Shown here one piece after another: positions 1 to 10,441 of a DNA stretch of 26,519 nt (within the stretch, counting starts at the first letter, position 1; the number at the start of each line of letters is the position of its first letter). This DNA is from Geminicoccaceae bacterium (GTDB taxonomy: Bacteria; Pseudomonadota; Alphaproteobacteria; Geminicoccales; Geminicoccaceae), in contig JAPJRA010000002.1 in assembly GCA_030824835.1 (NCBI GenBank), positions 1 through 26,519 of the forward strand. Direction: 5' to 3'. Made by a program: the position numbers and the translations under genes. The notes beneath the pieces were generated by a model. That model saw only the letters and a list, made by a program, of their open reading frames with translations, was not told where the DNA came from and did not search any database.

Positions 1-23
1 GCCATCGCAACTGTCCTCCGACC

Positions 24-317
24 ATGCTGTTGCGACAATCGCTTGAATCCGCCCAGGCGGGTATCGTCCCATCGGTGGGAAGCGTCGGTGACAGCTGTGA
101 CAATGCGCTCGCCGAGACCGTGATCGGCCTGTTCAAGGCCGAGCTCATCCACCGGCGTGGACCATGGCGCTCCCGCGATGCCGTCGAGTACGCCACGCTC
201 GAATGGGTCGACTGGTTCAACCACCGCCGGTTGCTCGAGCCGATCGGCAACGTCCCACCCGCAGAAGCCGAAGAGCGGTACTGGACCCAGACCAAAGACC
301 TTGCCATGGTAGCGTGA
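24..317 (+). pseudogene. IS3-family transposase (OrfB), C-terminal fragment
   Basis: The frame carries the end of the rve integrase core of IS3-family OrfB transposases. The conserved stretch GDSCDNALAE contains the third catalytic residue of the DDE triad (Glu31 counted from the ATG at 24). It is followed by the family signatures EWVDWFNHRRLLEPIG and PPAEAEERYW and ends at TGA 315-317. The two catalytic aspartates and the N-terminal helix-turn-helix region are absent. Residues before about position 11, and the in-frame codons upstream to base 3, do not match the expected family sequence, which suggests a break near base 51-54. A nonfunctional remnant is the most likely reading. A complete gene interrupted by a rearrangement just outside the window cannot be excluded. 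Confidence 0.8.
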
Positions 318-330
318 CCCAAATCAACCA

Positions 331-356
331 GCCTCCGGCAATCCCGGCGCGGTTCA
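331..356 (+). repeat. Probable right terminal inverted repeat of the IS3 element
   Basis: The 26 bases begin GCCTCCGGC and end GCGCGGTTCA, lying 14 bases after the transposase stop. Their reverse complement starts TGAACCGC, as recalled for left ends of IS3 elements with this transposase type. The partner repeat is not in the window, so a target duplication cannot be tested. Confidence 0.5.
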
Positions 357-374
357 AGGTGCCTTGATCCAACT

Positions 375-411
375 GGGCACGTCGCCCAGCGAAACCGCCG
401 GCGACGTGCCC
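375..411. terminator. 12-bp perfect hairpin downstream of htpG
   Basis: GGGCACGTCGCC (375-386) and GGCGACGTGCCC (400-411) are perfect inverted repeats with a 13-base loop. The hairpin lies 27 bases past the htpG stop on the minus strand and 18 bases past the inferred IS end on the plus strand. Neither side has a clear T-run. It is therefore either a T-poor terminator serving htpG or another stem-loop element. Confidence 0.5.
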
Positions 412-438
412 TGATTCATCCCTCGTCGTGCGTGGTCG

Positions 439-2391
439 CTAGGCCGCCAACCCCTTGGCGAGAAAGCTCGACATACGCCGTGAGAACGCGCCGGGATCCG
501 GGATCGGCTCGCCCTCGATGATGCGGGCCTGATCAAGCAGCAGTCGCGCCAGCTCGTCGAATTCGACGCCGCTGGCCTCATCCGTTGCCATGCCCGCCAT
601 GCGTCGTGTCAGCTCATGCTGGCCGTTAATCTCGAGCACCCTCTTGGAAAGCTTGTCGATCTGGCTGTGTTGCTTGAGGAACCGCTCGAGCCGCAAGTCC
701 AGACCATGGTCCTCGGCGACCAGACAGACAGCGCTGCCGCGCAGCCGCTTGGACACGCGAATATCGGTGACCTCTTCCCCAAGCGAAGCCTTGAGCCTGG
801 CGATCAACCGCTTGAGCTCGGTGTCGTTCAGCGCCTCCTCGGCCGGCGCCGCTTCGGCGTCACCCTTGACCACGGACAGGTCGACGTCCCCACGGGTCAG
901 CGATCGTAGCTGGTGATTTTTGTAGTCCTTGACCTCCTGCAGCCAGAACTCGTCCACGGGATCGTCCAGCAGCAGCACTTCCACACCCTTGGCCAATGCC
1001 TGCTCGAGCTGTGGGCTGGTGCGCAGAGCGCTGTGGCTCTCGCCACTGATGTAGTAGATGGCCTCCTGGCCCTCCTTCATCCGCCCGACATAGTCGGCAA
1101 GGCTGGTCCAGTCGACGCCGCGCGTGCTCCGGAACCGGGCCAGGTCCAGGAGCTTCTCGCGATTGTCGGCATCCTCGTAGAGCCCCTCCTTGAGGACGGC
1201 ACCGAATTCGGCCCACCAATCGTCGTAGCCCTTCACCTCTACGGCGTCGCTGGCAGTAGCGTCGCCGTCCCCTGTAGGCCCCTCGGGAGGGGTTGCCTTG
1301 GCCTTGGTGGCCAGCTCGTCGAGCAGCCGGCGGACCAGGGCCTTGCGCATCTTGGCGATCACCGCGCCGTGCTGCAGCGTCTCGCGACTGACGTTGAGCT
1401 GCAGGTCCTCGCTGTCGACCACGCCACTGACGAAGCGCAGGTAGCGAGGCATCAACGCTTCGAGATCGGAGGTAATGAACACCCGACGGACGTATAGCTT
1501 GACCCCGTGCCGGCGCTTCGGATCGTGCAGGTCGAAGGGCCGTGAGCTGGGGATGAACAACAGCGACGTGTAGGTTAGGGCGCCTTCGGCGGCAAAGTGG
1601 ACCCGTGCGAACGGCTCGTCGAACGCGTGCGCGACGTGGTGGTAGAATTCCTTGTATTGGGCTTCGGTGAGCTCGCTCTTGGGCCGAGTCCAGATGGCAC
1701 TGGCCTCGTTGATCTGCTCGGGCTCGGAGAGGTTCGTCTTGGTGTCTCCGGCCTTGGGCCGGCTCTCCAGAATGATCGGGATGCCGATATGGTCGGAGTA
1801 GGTCCGCACGATCTGGCGGATCTTCCAAGGATCGAGATACTCCTTGGCATCGGCCTTGAGGTGCAGCGTAATCGACGTGCCGCGCGGGGTGCCGGCGGGC
1901 GCTTCCTGCACCGTGTAGCCGCTCCGTCCGTCCGAGGCCCAAAGCCAGCCCGTCTCGGCGCCGGCCTTGCGGCTTCGCACCACGACCCGGTCCGCCACCA
2001 TGAATACCGAATAGAAGCCGACACCGAACTGGCCGATCAGCTTCAGGTCGTGCTCCTGCTTCCCTGACAGCTGGTTGAGGAACCGGGCCGTGCCGGAGCG
2101 CGCGATCGTACCCAGGTTTTCGACCAGGTCGTCGCGGTCCATGCCGATGCCGTTGTCGGATAACGTCAGCAGCTCCTCTGCCTCGTCGGCCAGGATGCGG
2201 ATCTTCAGCTCCGGGTCGTCCCCCAGCAGCTCGGGCTGGCTCAAGGACTGGTAGCGCAGCTTGTCGCAAGCGTCGGAGGCGTTGCTGATCAGCTCGCGCA
2301 GGAAAATTTCCCGCTCCTTGTAGAGCGAGTTGATCACCAGATCGAGCACACGGCCGACATCGGCCTCAAACGGCTGCACGGTCTCGGTCAT
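439..2391 (-). CDS. htpG: Hsp90-family molecular chaperone HtpG
   Basis: HtpG is the cytosolic bacterial Hsp90, an ATP-driven dimeric chaperone for late folding of client proteins. The 650-residue product has the GHKL ATPase domain with REIFLRELISNASD (residues 27-40, catalytic Glu33, Mg-binding Asn37), SDNGIGM (78-84) and GQFGVGFYS (120-128). The middle domain includes FIPSSRPFD and the C-terminal dimerisation domain ends at MSSFLAKGLAA. The length is normal for the family. The frame stays open to base 3240, but that extension lies antisense to cysK. The ATG at 2391 gives the typical MTETVQPFEADV start and has an AGGAAG Shine-Dalgarno sequence about 11 bases upstream (2403-2408). A sigma-32-like promoter at 2438-2466 fits heat-shock control. 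Confidence 0.97.
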   Translation of the reverse strand: MTETVQPFEADVGRVLDLVINSLYKEREIFLRELISNASDACDKLRYQSLSQPELLGDDPELKIRILADEAEELLTLSDNGIGMDRDDLVENLGTIARSGTARFLNQLSGKQEHDLKLIGQFGVGFYSVFMVADRVVVRSRKAGAETGWLWASDGRSGYTVQEAPAGTPRGTSITLHLKADAKEYLDPWKIRQIVRTYSDHIGIPIILESRPKAGDTKTNLSEPEQINEASAIWTRPKSELTEAQYKEFYHHVAHAFDEPFARVHFAAEGALTYTSLLFIPSSRPFDLHDPKRRHGVKLYVRRVFITSDLEALMPRYLRFVSGVVDSEDLQLNVSRETLQHGAVIAKMRKALVRRLLDELATKAKATPPEGPTGDGDATASDAVEVKGYDDWWAEFGAVLKEGLYEDADNREKLLDLARFRSTRGVDWTSLADYVGRMKEGQEAIYYISGESHSALRTSPQLEQALAKGVEVLLLDDPVDEFWLQEVKDYKNHQLRSLTRGDVDLSVVKGDAEAAPAEEALNDTELKRLIARLKASLGEEVTDIRVSKRLRGSAVCLVAEDHGLDLRLERFLKQHSQIDKLSKRVLEINGQHELTRRMAGMATDEASGVEFDELARLLLDQARIIEGEPIPDPGAFSRRMSSFLAKGLAA

Positions 2392-2437
2392 GTTGTTCAC
2401 GTCTTCCTGAATTTGGTGGCGCAGTACGTTGCGCCCG

Positions 2438-2466
2438 ATTTGGGGACGCCATGTGCGGCGTTCAAC
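2438..2466 (-). promoter_or_regulatory. Sigma-32 (RpoH)-type promoter for htpG
   Basis: On the minus strand GTTGAAC (2466-2460) is followed after 14 bases by CCCCAAAT (2445-2438). The known heat-shock consensus is CTTGAAA, 11-16 bases, CCCCATNT, so both boxes and the spacing match closely. Transcription would start near 2431, giving a leader of about 40 bases before the htpG ATG. htpG is a classic member of this regulon. Confidence 0.65.
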
Positions 2467-2538
2467 GGTATGTCCGTGCTGGACGCAGCAACATCCGAGG
2501 GTGCAGTGTGCTATCTCAAATAAGCGAGGGTCTGGGCA

Positions 2539-3513
2539 ATGGATCGGCCAGCTGGGATGGGTGAATTGCCACCTGCGCCGGAGCGGATCTTGGGTTCGAT
2601 CTGCGACGCGATCGGCAACACGCCACTGGTGCGCCTCAACCGACTGCCGCTCGAAGCGGGCTGCGCCGCCGAAATCCTGGTCAAGCTGGAGTTCTTCAAC
2701 CCGCTCTCGTCGGTCAAGGACCGCATCGCGTTGTCCATGATCGAGGCCGCCGAGCGGGCAGGCAAGCTGACGCCAGACAGCACGATCGTCGAGCCGACCT
2801 CGGGCAACACGGGCATCGCGCTCGCCTTCGTCTGTGCCGCCAAGGGTTATCGGCTGGTGCTGACCATGCCTGAAAGCATGTCGGTCGAGCGGCGCAAGAT
2901 GCTGAAGATCCTCGGTGCCGAGCTGGAGCTCACGCCAGCCTCGCAAGGCATGCGCGGTGCCCTTCTCGCCGCGGAGCGCATCGTCGCCGAGCGCCCCGGT
3001 GCATTTATGCTGCAACAGTTCGAGAACCCCGCCAACCCGGCCGCCCATCGGCGGACGACGGCTGAGGAGATCTGGCGTGATACCGGTGGGCGGCTGGACG
3101 CCGTTATCGCCGGCGTTGGCACCGGTGGCACCATCACGGGCTGTGCCCAGGCCCTTAAGGGACGTGGCGCCGGCATCAGGTTCATCGCGGTAGAGCCAGA
3201 GGACAGCGCCGTGCTCTCCGGTGGCAAGCCCGGATCGCACAAGATCCAGGGGATCGGCGCCGGTTTTGTGCCGACGAACCTCGATCGCTTGCTGATCGAC
3301 GAGGTGATCCGGATCGGCAACGAATCTGCCTTCACGGTCGCCCGGCGAGTGGCGGCGCTCGAGGGACTACCGGTCGGGATCTCCTCCGGGGCTACCATCG
3401 CCGCGGCACTGGAAATCGGGGCGCGTCCACAGATGGCAGGCAAGCGGTTGGTCGCCATCGTGGCATCGAGCGCCGAGCGCTATCTTTCGACTGAGCTGTT
3501 CGCCGAAATCTGA
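2539..3513 (+). CDS. cysK: Cysteine synthase A (O-acetylserine sulfhydrylase)
   Basis: This PLP enzyme makes L-cysteine from O-acetyl-L-serine and sulfide in the cytosol. The 324-residue product has the fold-type II PLP signature NPLSSVKDR with the PLP lysine at residue 60. It also has the substrate-binding loop [11 protein letters not shown], the phosphate-binding GTGGTI loop, and SSGAT near the C-terminus. [20 protein letters not shown] resembles CysK more than CysM. It is divergent from htpG across 147 bases. The chosen ATG at 2539 leaves about 25 residues before the conserved IGNTPLVRL; an ATG at 2557 is an in-frame alternative. A stem-loop follows the stop directly. Confidence 0.93.
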   Translation: MDRPAGMGELPPAPERILGSICDAIGNTPLVRLNRLPLEAGCAAEILVKLEFFNPLSSVKDRIALSMIEAAERAGKLTPDSTIVEPTSGNTGIALAFVCAAKGYRLVLTMPESMSVERRKMLKILGAELELTPASQGMRGALLAAERIVAERPGAFMLQQFENPANPAAHRRTTAEEIWRDTGGRLDAVIAGVGTGGTITGCAQALKGRGAGIRFIAVEPEDSAVLSGGKPGSHKIQGIGAGFVPTNLDRLLIDEVIRIGNESAFTVARRVAALEGLPVGISSGATIAAALEIGARPQMAGKRLVAIVASSAERYLSTELFAEI

Positions 3514-3517
3514 ACTC

Positions 3518-3560
3518 GGTGTGGCATTTCCGCATGGCCATGCTGCGAAAGTGGCACACC
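3518..3560 (+). terminator. Imperfect hairpin right after cysK
   Basis: GGTGTG (3518-3523) pairs with CACACC (3555-3560). Inner bases continue pairing with two mismatches and one G-T pair, down to CGCA (3531-3534) against TGCG (3544-3547), leaving a 9-base loop. That is about 15 pairs starting 5 bases after the cysK stop. AAATTAATG follows, so there is no proper T-run. A terminator or transcript-end processing structure is the likeliest role. Confidence 0.45.
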
Positions 3561-3592
3561 AAATTAATGCTGCAGCGCAATACATAGAAAGT

Positions 3593-3615
3593 GCTGGCAG
3601 ATGGCCAGTGCCAGC
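3593..3615 (+). promoter_or_regulatory. Inverted repeat in the leader of the EamA transporter
   Basis: GCTGGCA (3593-3599) and TGCCAGC (3609-3615) form a perfect 7-bp stem with a 9-base loop, ending 16 bases before the ATG at 3632. It could be an operator or a leader hairpin affecting translation. I see no good Shine-Dalgarno sequence there and cannot name a regulator. Confidence 0.3.
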
Positions 3616-3631
3616 TTCTGCGAGCGCCCAT

Positions 3632-4570
3632 ATGACCTCCCTGCAGACGGCGATCACCCAGAGCGGCACGGCCGCACGGGGTATCGGCTTTGCGGTCCTT
3701 AGCTACGCCTGCTTCTCCACCGGCGATGCCACCATCAAACTGGCGAGTGGCCGGTTTTCGGTCTTCCAGATCGCGTTCACCGTGGCGCTGTTCGCGCTGA
3801 TCCCTGTCATGTTCCTGACCCGCGGGCAGGGTGGCTGGCGGGCGCTGATGCCGACGCGCTGGCATCTCGTCGCCCTGCGCGGCGTGCTCACTGCGGTCTG
3901 CAGCCTGCTGGCTTGGCGTGCGTTTTCTATGCTGCCGCTGGCCGAAGCCTACGCGATCCTGTTTGCTACTCCCATGCTGGTGACCGGCCTCTCGGCGGTG
4001 CTGCTGCGCGAGGAGGTCGGCTGGCGGCGCTGGACAGCAGCGTTGGTGGGCTTCGTCGGCGTGCTGATCATGATCCGGCCGGATTTCGAGACGCTGGGCC
4101 TCGGCCATCTGCTGACGGCACTGGCAGCGCTTACGGGGTCTCTCGGCATGATCACCCTCAAGCGCATCGGCCCCAGCGAGAGCAGCGCGTCGATCCTGTT
4201 CGCGGTATTCGTCGGCATCATGCTGGCGAGTGGCCCGATGGTGCCTTTGCACTTCGTGATGCCCCAGTGGCATGAGGTTGCCTTCCTGGCGCTGGCCGGG
4301 CTGCTGATGGGCTGCGGTCAGGCCGGGCTGGTGCTAGCCACTCGGGACACACCGGCCGTTGTCGTGGCGCCCTTCCAGTACAGCCAGATGATCTGGGGTG
4401 TGCTGTTCGGGGTGTTGCTGTTCGGTGACCGTCCGGCGCCGGTGCTGTTCGCGGGCATGGCGCTGGTCGTCGCCAGCGGCCTCTACACGATCTGGCGGGA
4501 GACTGTCCGCCAGCGCCCCGTGACGCTCGGCAGCGGTCGAGGTGAGGTGCCGGCGCGCATCGCGCGATGA
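3632..4570 (+). CDS. EamA-family (DMT superfamily) inner-membrane transporter
   Basis: The 312-residue product is almost entirely hydrophobic segments, about ten, arranged as two EamA repeats (roughly residues 15-148 and 155-287). The first repeat ends with the family-typical LLREEVGWRRW followed by a glycine-rich helix. The second contains FQYSQMIWGVLFGVLLFGDRP, also typical. The family exports metabolites or amino-acid-like solutes by proton exchange; the substrate cannot be told from sequence. The frame extends up to a GTG at 3521, but that codon sits inside the post-cysK hairpin. The ATG at 3632 puts the first membrane segment at a normal position, although its Shine-Dalgarno sequence is weak. 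It may be co-transcribed with the hydrolase 42 bases downstream. Confidence 0.88.
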   Translation: MTSLQTAITQSGTAARGIGFAVLSYACFSTGDATIKLASGRFSVFQIAFTVALFALIPVMFLTRGQGGWRALMPTRWHLVALRGVLTAVCSLLAWRAFSMLPLAEAYAILFATPMLVTGLSAVLLREEVGWRRWTAALVGFVGVLIMIRPDFETLGLGHLLTALAALTGSLGMITLKRIGPSESSASILFAVFVGIMLASGPMVPLHFVMPQWHEVAFLALAGLLMGCGQAGLVLATRDTPAVVVAPFQYSQMIWGVLFGVLLFGDRPAPVLFAGMALVVASGLYTIWRETVRQRPVTLGSGRGEVPARIAR

Positions 4571-4612
4571 GGCCTCTTCCGCCAAGCCGGCGGATCGGCT
4601 AGCCGTCATCTC

Positions 4613-5455
4613 ATGCAACGCAAAAACGTGGCGCTGGGCGCCGATTTCGCCGGGCTCGAGCTGAGCTACCTCGAGTACGGCCATCCCTCGGCGTCGCGGA
4701 CCGTGGTCTGCGTGCATGGCCTCACCCGAAATGCGCACGATTTCGATGTGCTCGCGGAAGCGCTCGCATGCCGCGGCTGCCGGGTTCTGGCGATTGATGT
4801 CGCCGGTCGTGGCGCCAGCGGCTGGTTGGCCGACCCCGCGCAGTATGACCTGCCGTTCTATGCCGCCCAGATCGCCCGCCTACTCGACCTCCTCGGTGTT
4901 GCCGAGGTCGATTGGGTCGGCACGTCGATGGGCGGTCTGATCGGGATCGTGCTGGCCGCCGGCGAGCGACCACCGATGATCCAGTTGGTGCTCAATGATA
5001 TCGGGCCATCGGTCCCGCAGACGGCGCTGGAACAGATCCGCGCCTATCTCGGCCTCGACCTGATCTTCAAAGACATGGCCGAGCTCGAGGCGCATCTTCG
5101 ACTGATACACGCCGGCTTTGGTCAGCTCACCGATGCCCAGTGGCAGCATCTGGCGGTGCACAGCAGCCGGGTCACCCCGGAAGGACTGAGGCTGCACTAC
5201 GATCCGACGATTCGCGCGCCATTCATGGCCGTCGCGGCGCAGGATATCGACATGTGGGAGCAATGGGATCGAATCCGCTGCCCCACCTTCGTGCTGCATG
5301 GCGCCGAGAGTCCCTTGCTCACGCCTGCCATCTTGCAGGAAATGGGCCGCCGCGGGCCGCAGCTGCAGGCGGTGACGCTGGCGAACGTCGGGCATGCGCC
5401 GGCGCTGATGGCCGACGAGCAGGTGACCATCATTGCTGGCTGGCTCGGGTTGTAG
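4613..5455 (+). CDS. Alpha/beta-fold hydrolase
   Basis: The 280-residue product has a standard alpha/beta-hydrolase layout. It has VCVHGLTRN (oxyanion HG at residues 35-36), the nucleophile elbow GTSMGG with Ser105, a helical cap in the middle, and a late GHAP motif supplying the catalytic histidine. The acid is probably in the strand region near VLHGAESPLLTP. No signal peptide is present, so it should be cytosolic. Substrate is unknown: esters, lactones or C-C bonded substrates are all handled by this family. It starts 42 bases after the transporter and only 3 bases separate it from the lipoprotein gene, so those two are almost certainly one transcription unit. No clear Shine-Dalgarno sequence precedes the ATG. 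Confidence 0.88.
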   Translation: MQRKNVALGADFAGLELSYLEYGHPSASRTVVCVHGLTRNAHDFDVLAEALACRGCRVLAIDVAGRGASGWLADPAQYDLPFYAAQIARLLDLLGVAEVDWVGTSMGGLIGIVLAAGERPPMIQLVLNDIGPSVPQTALEQIRAYLGLDLIFKDMAELEAHLRLIHAGFGQLTDAQWQHLAVHSSRVTPEGLRLHYDPTIRAPFMAVAAQDIDMWEQWDRIRCPTFVLHGAESPLLTPAILQEMGRRGPQLQAVTLANVGHAPALMADEQVTIIAGWLGL

Positions 5456-5458
5456 GCC

Positions 5459-6609
5459 GTGCGCCACTTTTGCGCCGCGGCGCTGGCGGTGCTGGCCCTT
5501 GCCGGTTGCGCATCCCAGACTTCGCAATTGGTTCAGACCGACCTGCCTGGAGGCCACACTCTCATACGGGATGGGTTGTTGGCAGGGGGCGATCGGTTGA
5601 TCGCGATCGATGGGGCGGCGGCGTGCCGACAACCTATTCTGTGGCGCCAGGCTGGTGCAGTCTGGAAAGAAGCTTCTCGAGGCGAGGCTCTGCACGGGAA
5701 CGACTGTCCTCCTGTGACGGCAATGCTGGCGCCCGATGCTCGGACTCTGGCCGTCTACGATTTCAGCGCCGGCCGTGCGGAGGTGCAGAGTCTGGTGGAT
5801 GGGCAGTTCGTGTCGGCTGGTACCGCATCGCTGGCAGCGGCTCCAGGTTTCCCTTTTCCAGCACCGGGTCCCAACTTGGCCTTCTCGGCCGATGCCAGGA
5901 TGCTGTTGCTGGGATCGCTCAACCGAGCCTGTCGGCGGCCGACAACCAATGTTCGCGCTTGCGGCACCGCGGAATTGTTCATGCGTCGCGGCGATGGTTG
6001 GATAGGCGCCGCCACTTTCCAGCCGTTGCCGGAGCGGGACGGGCGAATTCGATTCGGGCAGTCGGTGGCATTGAGCCCAACGGGCGACTTGGCTCTGGTG
6101 GGCGGTACCGGCGAGCCCGGCCGCTCCGGGGCGCTATGGGTCTACGCGCTGGATGGCGACGAACCACGGTTGGTGCAGATCCTATCGCCGCCTAAGCCCG
6201 AAGGTGGCTTTGCCAACGATCTGTCGCTAGCCGCCGGCGGCGGCTGGCTCGCCGTCGGCGGCGAGCAGGCAGTCTATCTCTATGAGCGCACCGGCAAGAA
6301 CTTCAGCTATCGCAAGAAGTTGACACCGCCGGACCTGGCAGCCGGCCATTTCGGCGAGACTGTGGCGCTATCGGCGGATGGCGGCCGTCTGTTGGTCGGG
6401 GCGCCGCGGACGGCCTGCACCGCGGGCGAGCGTTGCGGCATCGCCTATCTCTTCGAACGTGACAGATATTGGCAGCCGACACGTATCATCCGCCCGGATA
6501 ACCCGACGCCGGATGCCAATTTCAGCCATCATCTAGCGCTGAGCCCAGACGGAATGCGGGCAGCGTTGCAAGGTGTCGCGGTGCACGTGATCGTCATGGA
6601 CGCTGCCCG

Positions 6610-6613
<4 letters not shown>
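5459..6613 (+). CDS. Putative lipoprotein with FG-GAP-like beta-propeller repeats
   Basis: The 384-residue product starts at a GTG 3 bases after the hydrolase stop. A short signal peptide ends in the lipobox LAGC with the lipidated Cys17. Residue +2 is Ala, not Asp, so outer-membrane sorting is expected. At least five similar segments lie near residues 137-153, 199-216, 251-268, 298-315 and 355-372. Examples are FGQSVALSPTGDLALVGG and FGETVALSADGGRLLVGA, each followed by a strand such as LWVYAL, AVYLYE or IAYLFE. This looks like an FG-GAP (integrin alpha-like) beta-propeller. I do not recognise a specific family. A surface-exposed binding or scaffold role is inference; coupling to the upstream hydrolase is suggested only by position. 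Confidence 0.75.
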
Positions 6614-8916
<2,303 letters not shown>

Positions 8917-8947
8917 GCAGGGCCCGAGGTTTCGACGAGGAGGTGGT

Positions 8948-9841
8948 ATGACCACCATCGGTTTCATTGGCCTTGGCAATATGGGGCTGCCCATGGCCAG
9001 GAATCTGGTCAAGGCCGGGCATGACGTGCATGGCTACGATGTCAGCTCGGCTGCCATTGCTGCTCTGGTGGCGGCCGGTGGTAACGGAGCTTTGAGCATA
9101 GGCAAGGCCGTGGCGGAGGCGGATTGCATCGTGACCATGCTGCCAGAAGGGCGGCAGGTGCGCGCCGTGCACATGGACCATGGGGCGATCTTCGCCGCGG
9201 CCGATCCATCCACCTTGCTCATCGACTGCTCCACCATCGATGTCGATACCGCTCGAACCGTGGGCGCAGCCGCCGCAGCGCGGGGGTTCACGATGGTCGA
9301 TGCGCCGGTCTCGGGCGGAGTTGCCGGCGCCGATGCCGGCACGCTGACCTTCATGGTGGGTGGAACGGCGGCGGGCTTCGCGCGCGCGCATCCTATCCTC
9401 GCTACCATGGGCAAGGCGGTGATCCACGCTGGCGCCGCCGGCAATGGCCAAGCCGCCAAGATCTGCAACAATATGATGCTGGGCATCCAGATGCTGTCGG
9501 TCTGCGAAGCGATGGCCTTGGGACGCCGTTTGGGGTTGGCGCCCGAGCAGCTGTTCGAAATCAGCCGTCAGTCTTCTGGACAGTGCTGGTCGCTCACCAG
9601 CTATTGCCCCGTGCCGGGGCCGGTTGCCAGCTCCCCGGCCAATCGTGGCTACCAGCCCGGCTTTAGCACGGCCATGATGGTCAAGGACCTGAAGCTCGCC
9701 CAGGCTGCTGCCCAGGCGGTCGGTGCCAGTACCCCATTGGGAGCCGAAGCCTATCAGTTGTTCAACCTATTCGCCGGTAGCGGGAAAGATGGGCTGGATT
9801 TTTCCGCTATAATCAAGATGATCGAAGGGAATGCTGCTTAG
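8948..9841 (+). CDS. mmsB: 3-hydroxyisobutyrate dehydrogenase
   Basis: The enzyme oxidises 3-hydroxyisobutyrate to methylmalonate semialdehyde with NAD+ in valine catabolism. The 297-residue product has the N-terminal Rossmann motif GFIGLGNMGLPMA (5-17). The substrate-binding segment DAPVSGGVAGADAGTLTFM spans 118-136. The catalytic Lys171 is in GNGQAAKICNNM together with Asn175. These are the family landmarks of beta-hydroxyacid dehydrogenases. The frame is open further upstream (to 8711), but that part overlaps the hydrolase gene. The ATG at 8948 has an excellent GAGGAGG (8937-8943) four bases before it. It forms an operon with the upstream hydrolase. Other members of the family (for example tartronate semialdehyde reductase) are less likely given this neighbour. 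Confidence 0.92.
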   Translation: MTTIGFIGLGNMGLPMARNLVKAGHDVHGYDVSSAAIAALVAAGGNGALSIGKAVAEADCIVTMLPEGRQVRAVHMDHGAIFAAADPSTLLIDCSTIDVDTARTVGAAAAARGFTMVDAPVSGGVAGADAGTLTFMVGGTAAGFARAHPILATMGKAVIHAGAAGNGQAAKICNNMMLGIQMLSVCEAMALGRRLGLAPEQLFEISRQSSGQCWSLTSYCPVPGPVASSPANRGYQPGFSTAMMVKDLKLAQAAAQAVGASTPLGAEAYQLFNLFAGSGKDGLDFSAIIKMIEGNAA

Positions 9842-9900
9842 GCCCGGGCGAGCCCGTATGCGCGTCCCGGAATCGCAGCCCATAGACAATCGAGGCGGAC

Positions 9901-10380
9901 GTGACCGATCAGTATCTCATCAGCATCCGACTCATCGAACGATTGCATCGGCGATTCCTGGACGTCATCAAGGCGGAACTCGACCGCCTCGGGATCGAGG
10001 ACATCAACAATGTCCAAACATTGATTCTGTTCAACATCAACGAGGAGCAGTTGACGGTCGGCGAGTTGACCGTACGAGGTTATTATCTGGGCTCCAATGT
10101 CTCTTACAATGTCAAGAAGCTGGTCGAGAATAACTATCTCATTCAAGAACGCTCGTCCCATGATCGTCGAATGACCCGGGTGCGGCTGTCCCAGAAGGGG
10201 CTCGATCTGACGGCTCGAATCAGCGAGCTGTATCAGCGTAACAGCGAGGAGCTCGCCGGTAAATATGTGGCCGAGGAGCAACTACGCCAAACCAACCAGG
10301 CGTTGATGAGCCTCGAACGATACTGGAGCAGCCAGATCAGCTATGGCCCGTCGTTCGTCACGATGGAAACCGAGGAATAG
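9901..10380 (+). CDS. MarR-family winged-helix regulator, LdtR-like
   Basis: The 159-residue product has a winged-helix DNA-binding domain. LTVGELTVRGYYLGSNVSYNVKKL (51-74; recognition helix about 64-77) is followed by the wing NNYLIQERSSHDRRMTRVRL. Amphipathic helices before and after would form the dimer interface. The segments LIERLHRRFLDVIKAELDR and RGYYLGSNVSYNVKKLVE closely resemble LdtR, the alphaproteobacterial MarR-type regulator linked to an L,D-transpeptidase gene and osmotic stress tolerance. That assignment is from memory. It starts at GTG 9901 with GAGG (9892-9895) five bases upstream, and lies 59 bases after mmsB. It is convergent to phaR. Whether it controls its neighbours is unknown. 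Confidence 0.85.
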   Translation: MTDQYLISIRLIERLHRRFLDVIKAELDRLGIEDINNVQTLILFNINEEQLTVGELTVRGYYLGSNVSYNVKKLVENNYLIQERSSHDRRMTRVRLSQKGLDLTARISELYQRNSEELAGKYVAEEQLRQTNQALMSLERYWSSQISYGPSFVTMETEE

Positions 10381-10392
10381 AGATAAGTTTCG

Positions 10393-10413
10393 GCGCACGC
10401 GCGAAGCGTGCGC
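10393..10413. terminator. Stem-loop between LdtR-like gene and phaR
   Basis: GCGCACGC (10393-10400) and GCGTGCGC (10406-10413) form a perfect 8-bp stem with the loop GCGAA. It lies 12 bases after the regulator's stop and 28 bases after the phaR stop on the other strand. The hairpin is strong and convergently placed, but no T-run follows on either side. Confidence 0.55.
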
Positions 10414-10441
10414 TGTTGGCCCTGGAGCTCAACCATAACGT

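Larger units (their letters stand above)
1..356 (+). mobile_element. IS3-family insertion sequence, right-end remnant
   Basis: The block holds the last part of an IS3-type transposase reading frame (to 317) and a GC-rich end that finishes in GGTTCA at 351-356. From memory, IS3-group elements of this type start TGAACC and end GGTTCA, so 356 is the likely right boundary. Upstream of about base 51 the translation stops resembling the transposase family, so the element may be broken inside this window and not only cut by the window edge. The boundary is inferred without the left inverted repeat. Confidence 0.65.

Noticed and set aside
860..2269. 469-codon minus-strand open frame inside htpG
   Set aside because: Arg/Ala/Gly-rich shadow frame of a clear HtpG gene, with no recognisable domain.
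2392..3240. Long upstream open extension of the htpG frame
   Set aside because: It is antisense to cysK, lacks HtpG similarity before MTETVQPFEA, and the ATG at 2391 has a ribosome-binding site and an RpoH-type promoter between it and the extension.
3521..3631. GTG at 3521 as the start of the EamA transporter
   Set aside because: The codon lies in the stem of the post-cysK hairpin and would add a 37-residue hydrophilic leader not expected in this family.
5140..6195. 351-codon plus-strand open frame across the hydrolase and lipoprotein genes
   Set aside because: Its composition (Arg/Gly/Ala-rich) is that of a shifted frame in GC-rich DNA, while the overlapped genes have a catalytic triad, a lipobox and repeats.
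9845..9856. Hairpin CGGG-CGAG-CCCG after mmsB as a terminator
   Set aside because: Only four base pairs and no T-run; too weak to separate mmsB from the regulator gene.
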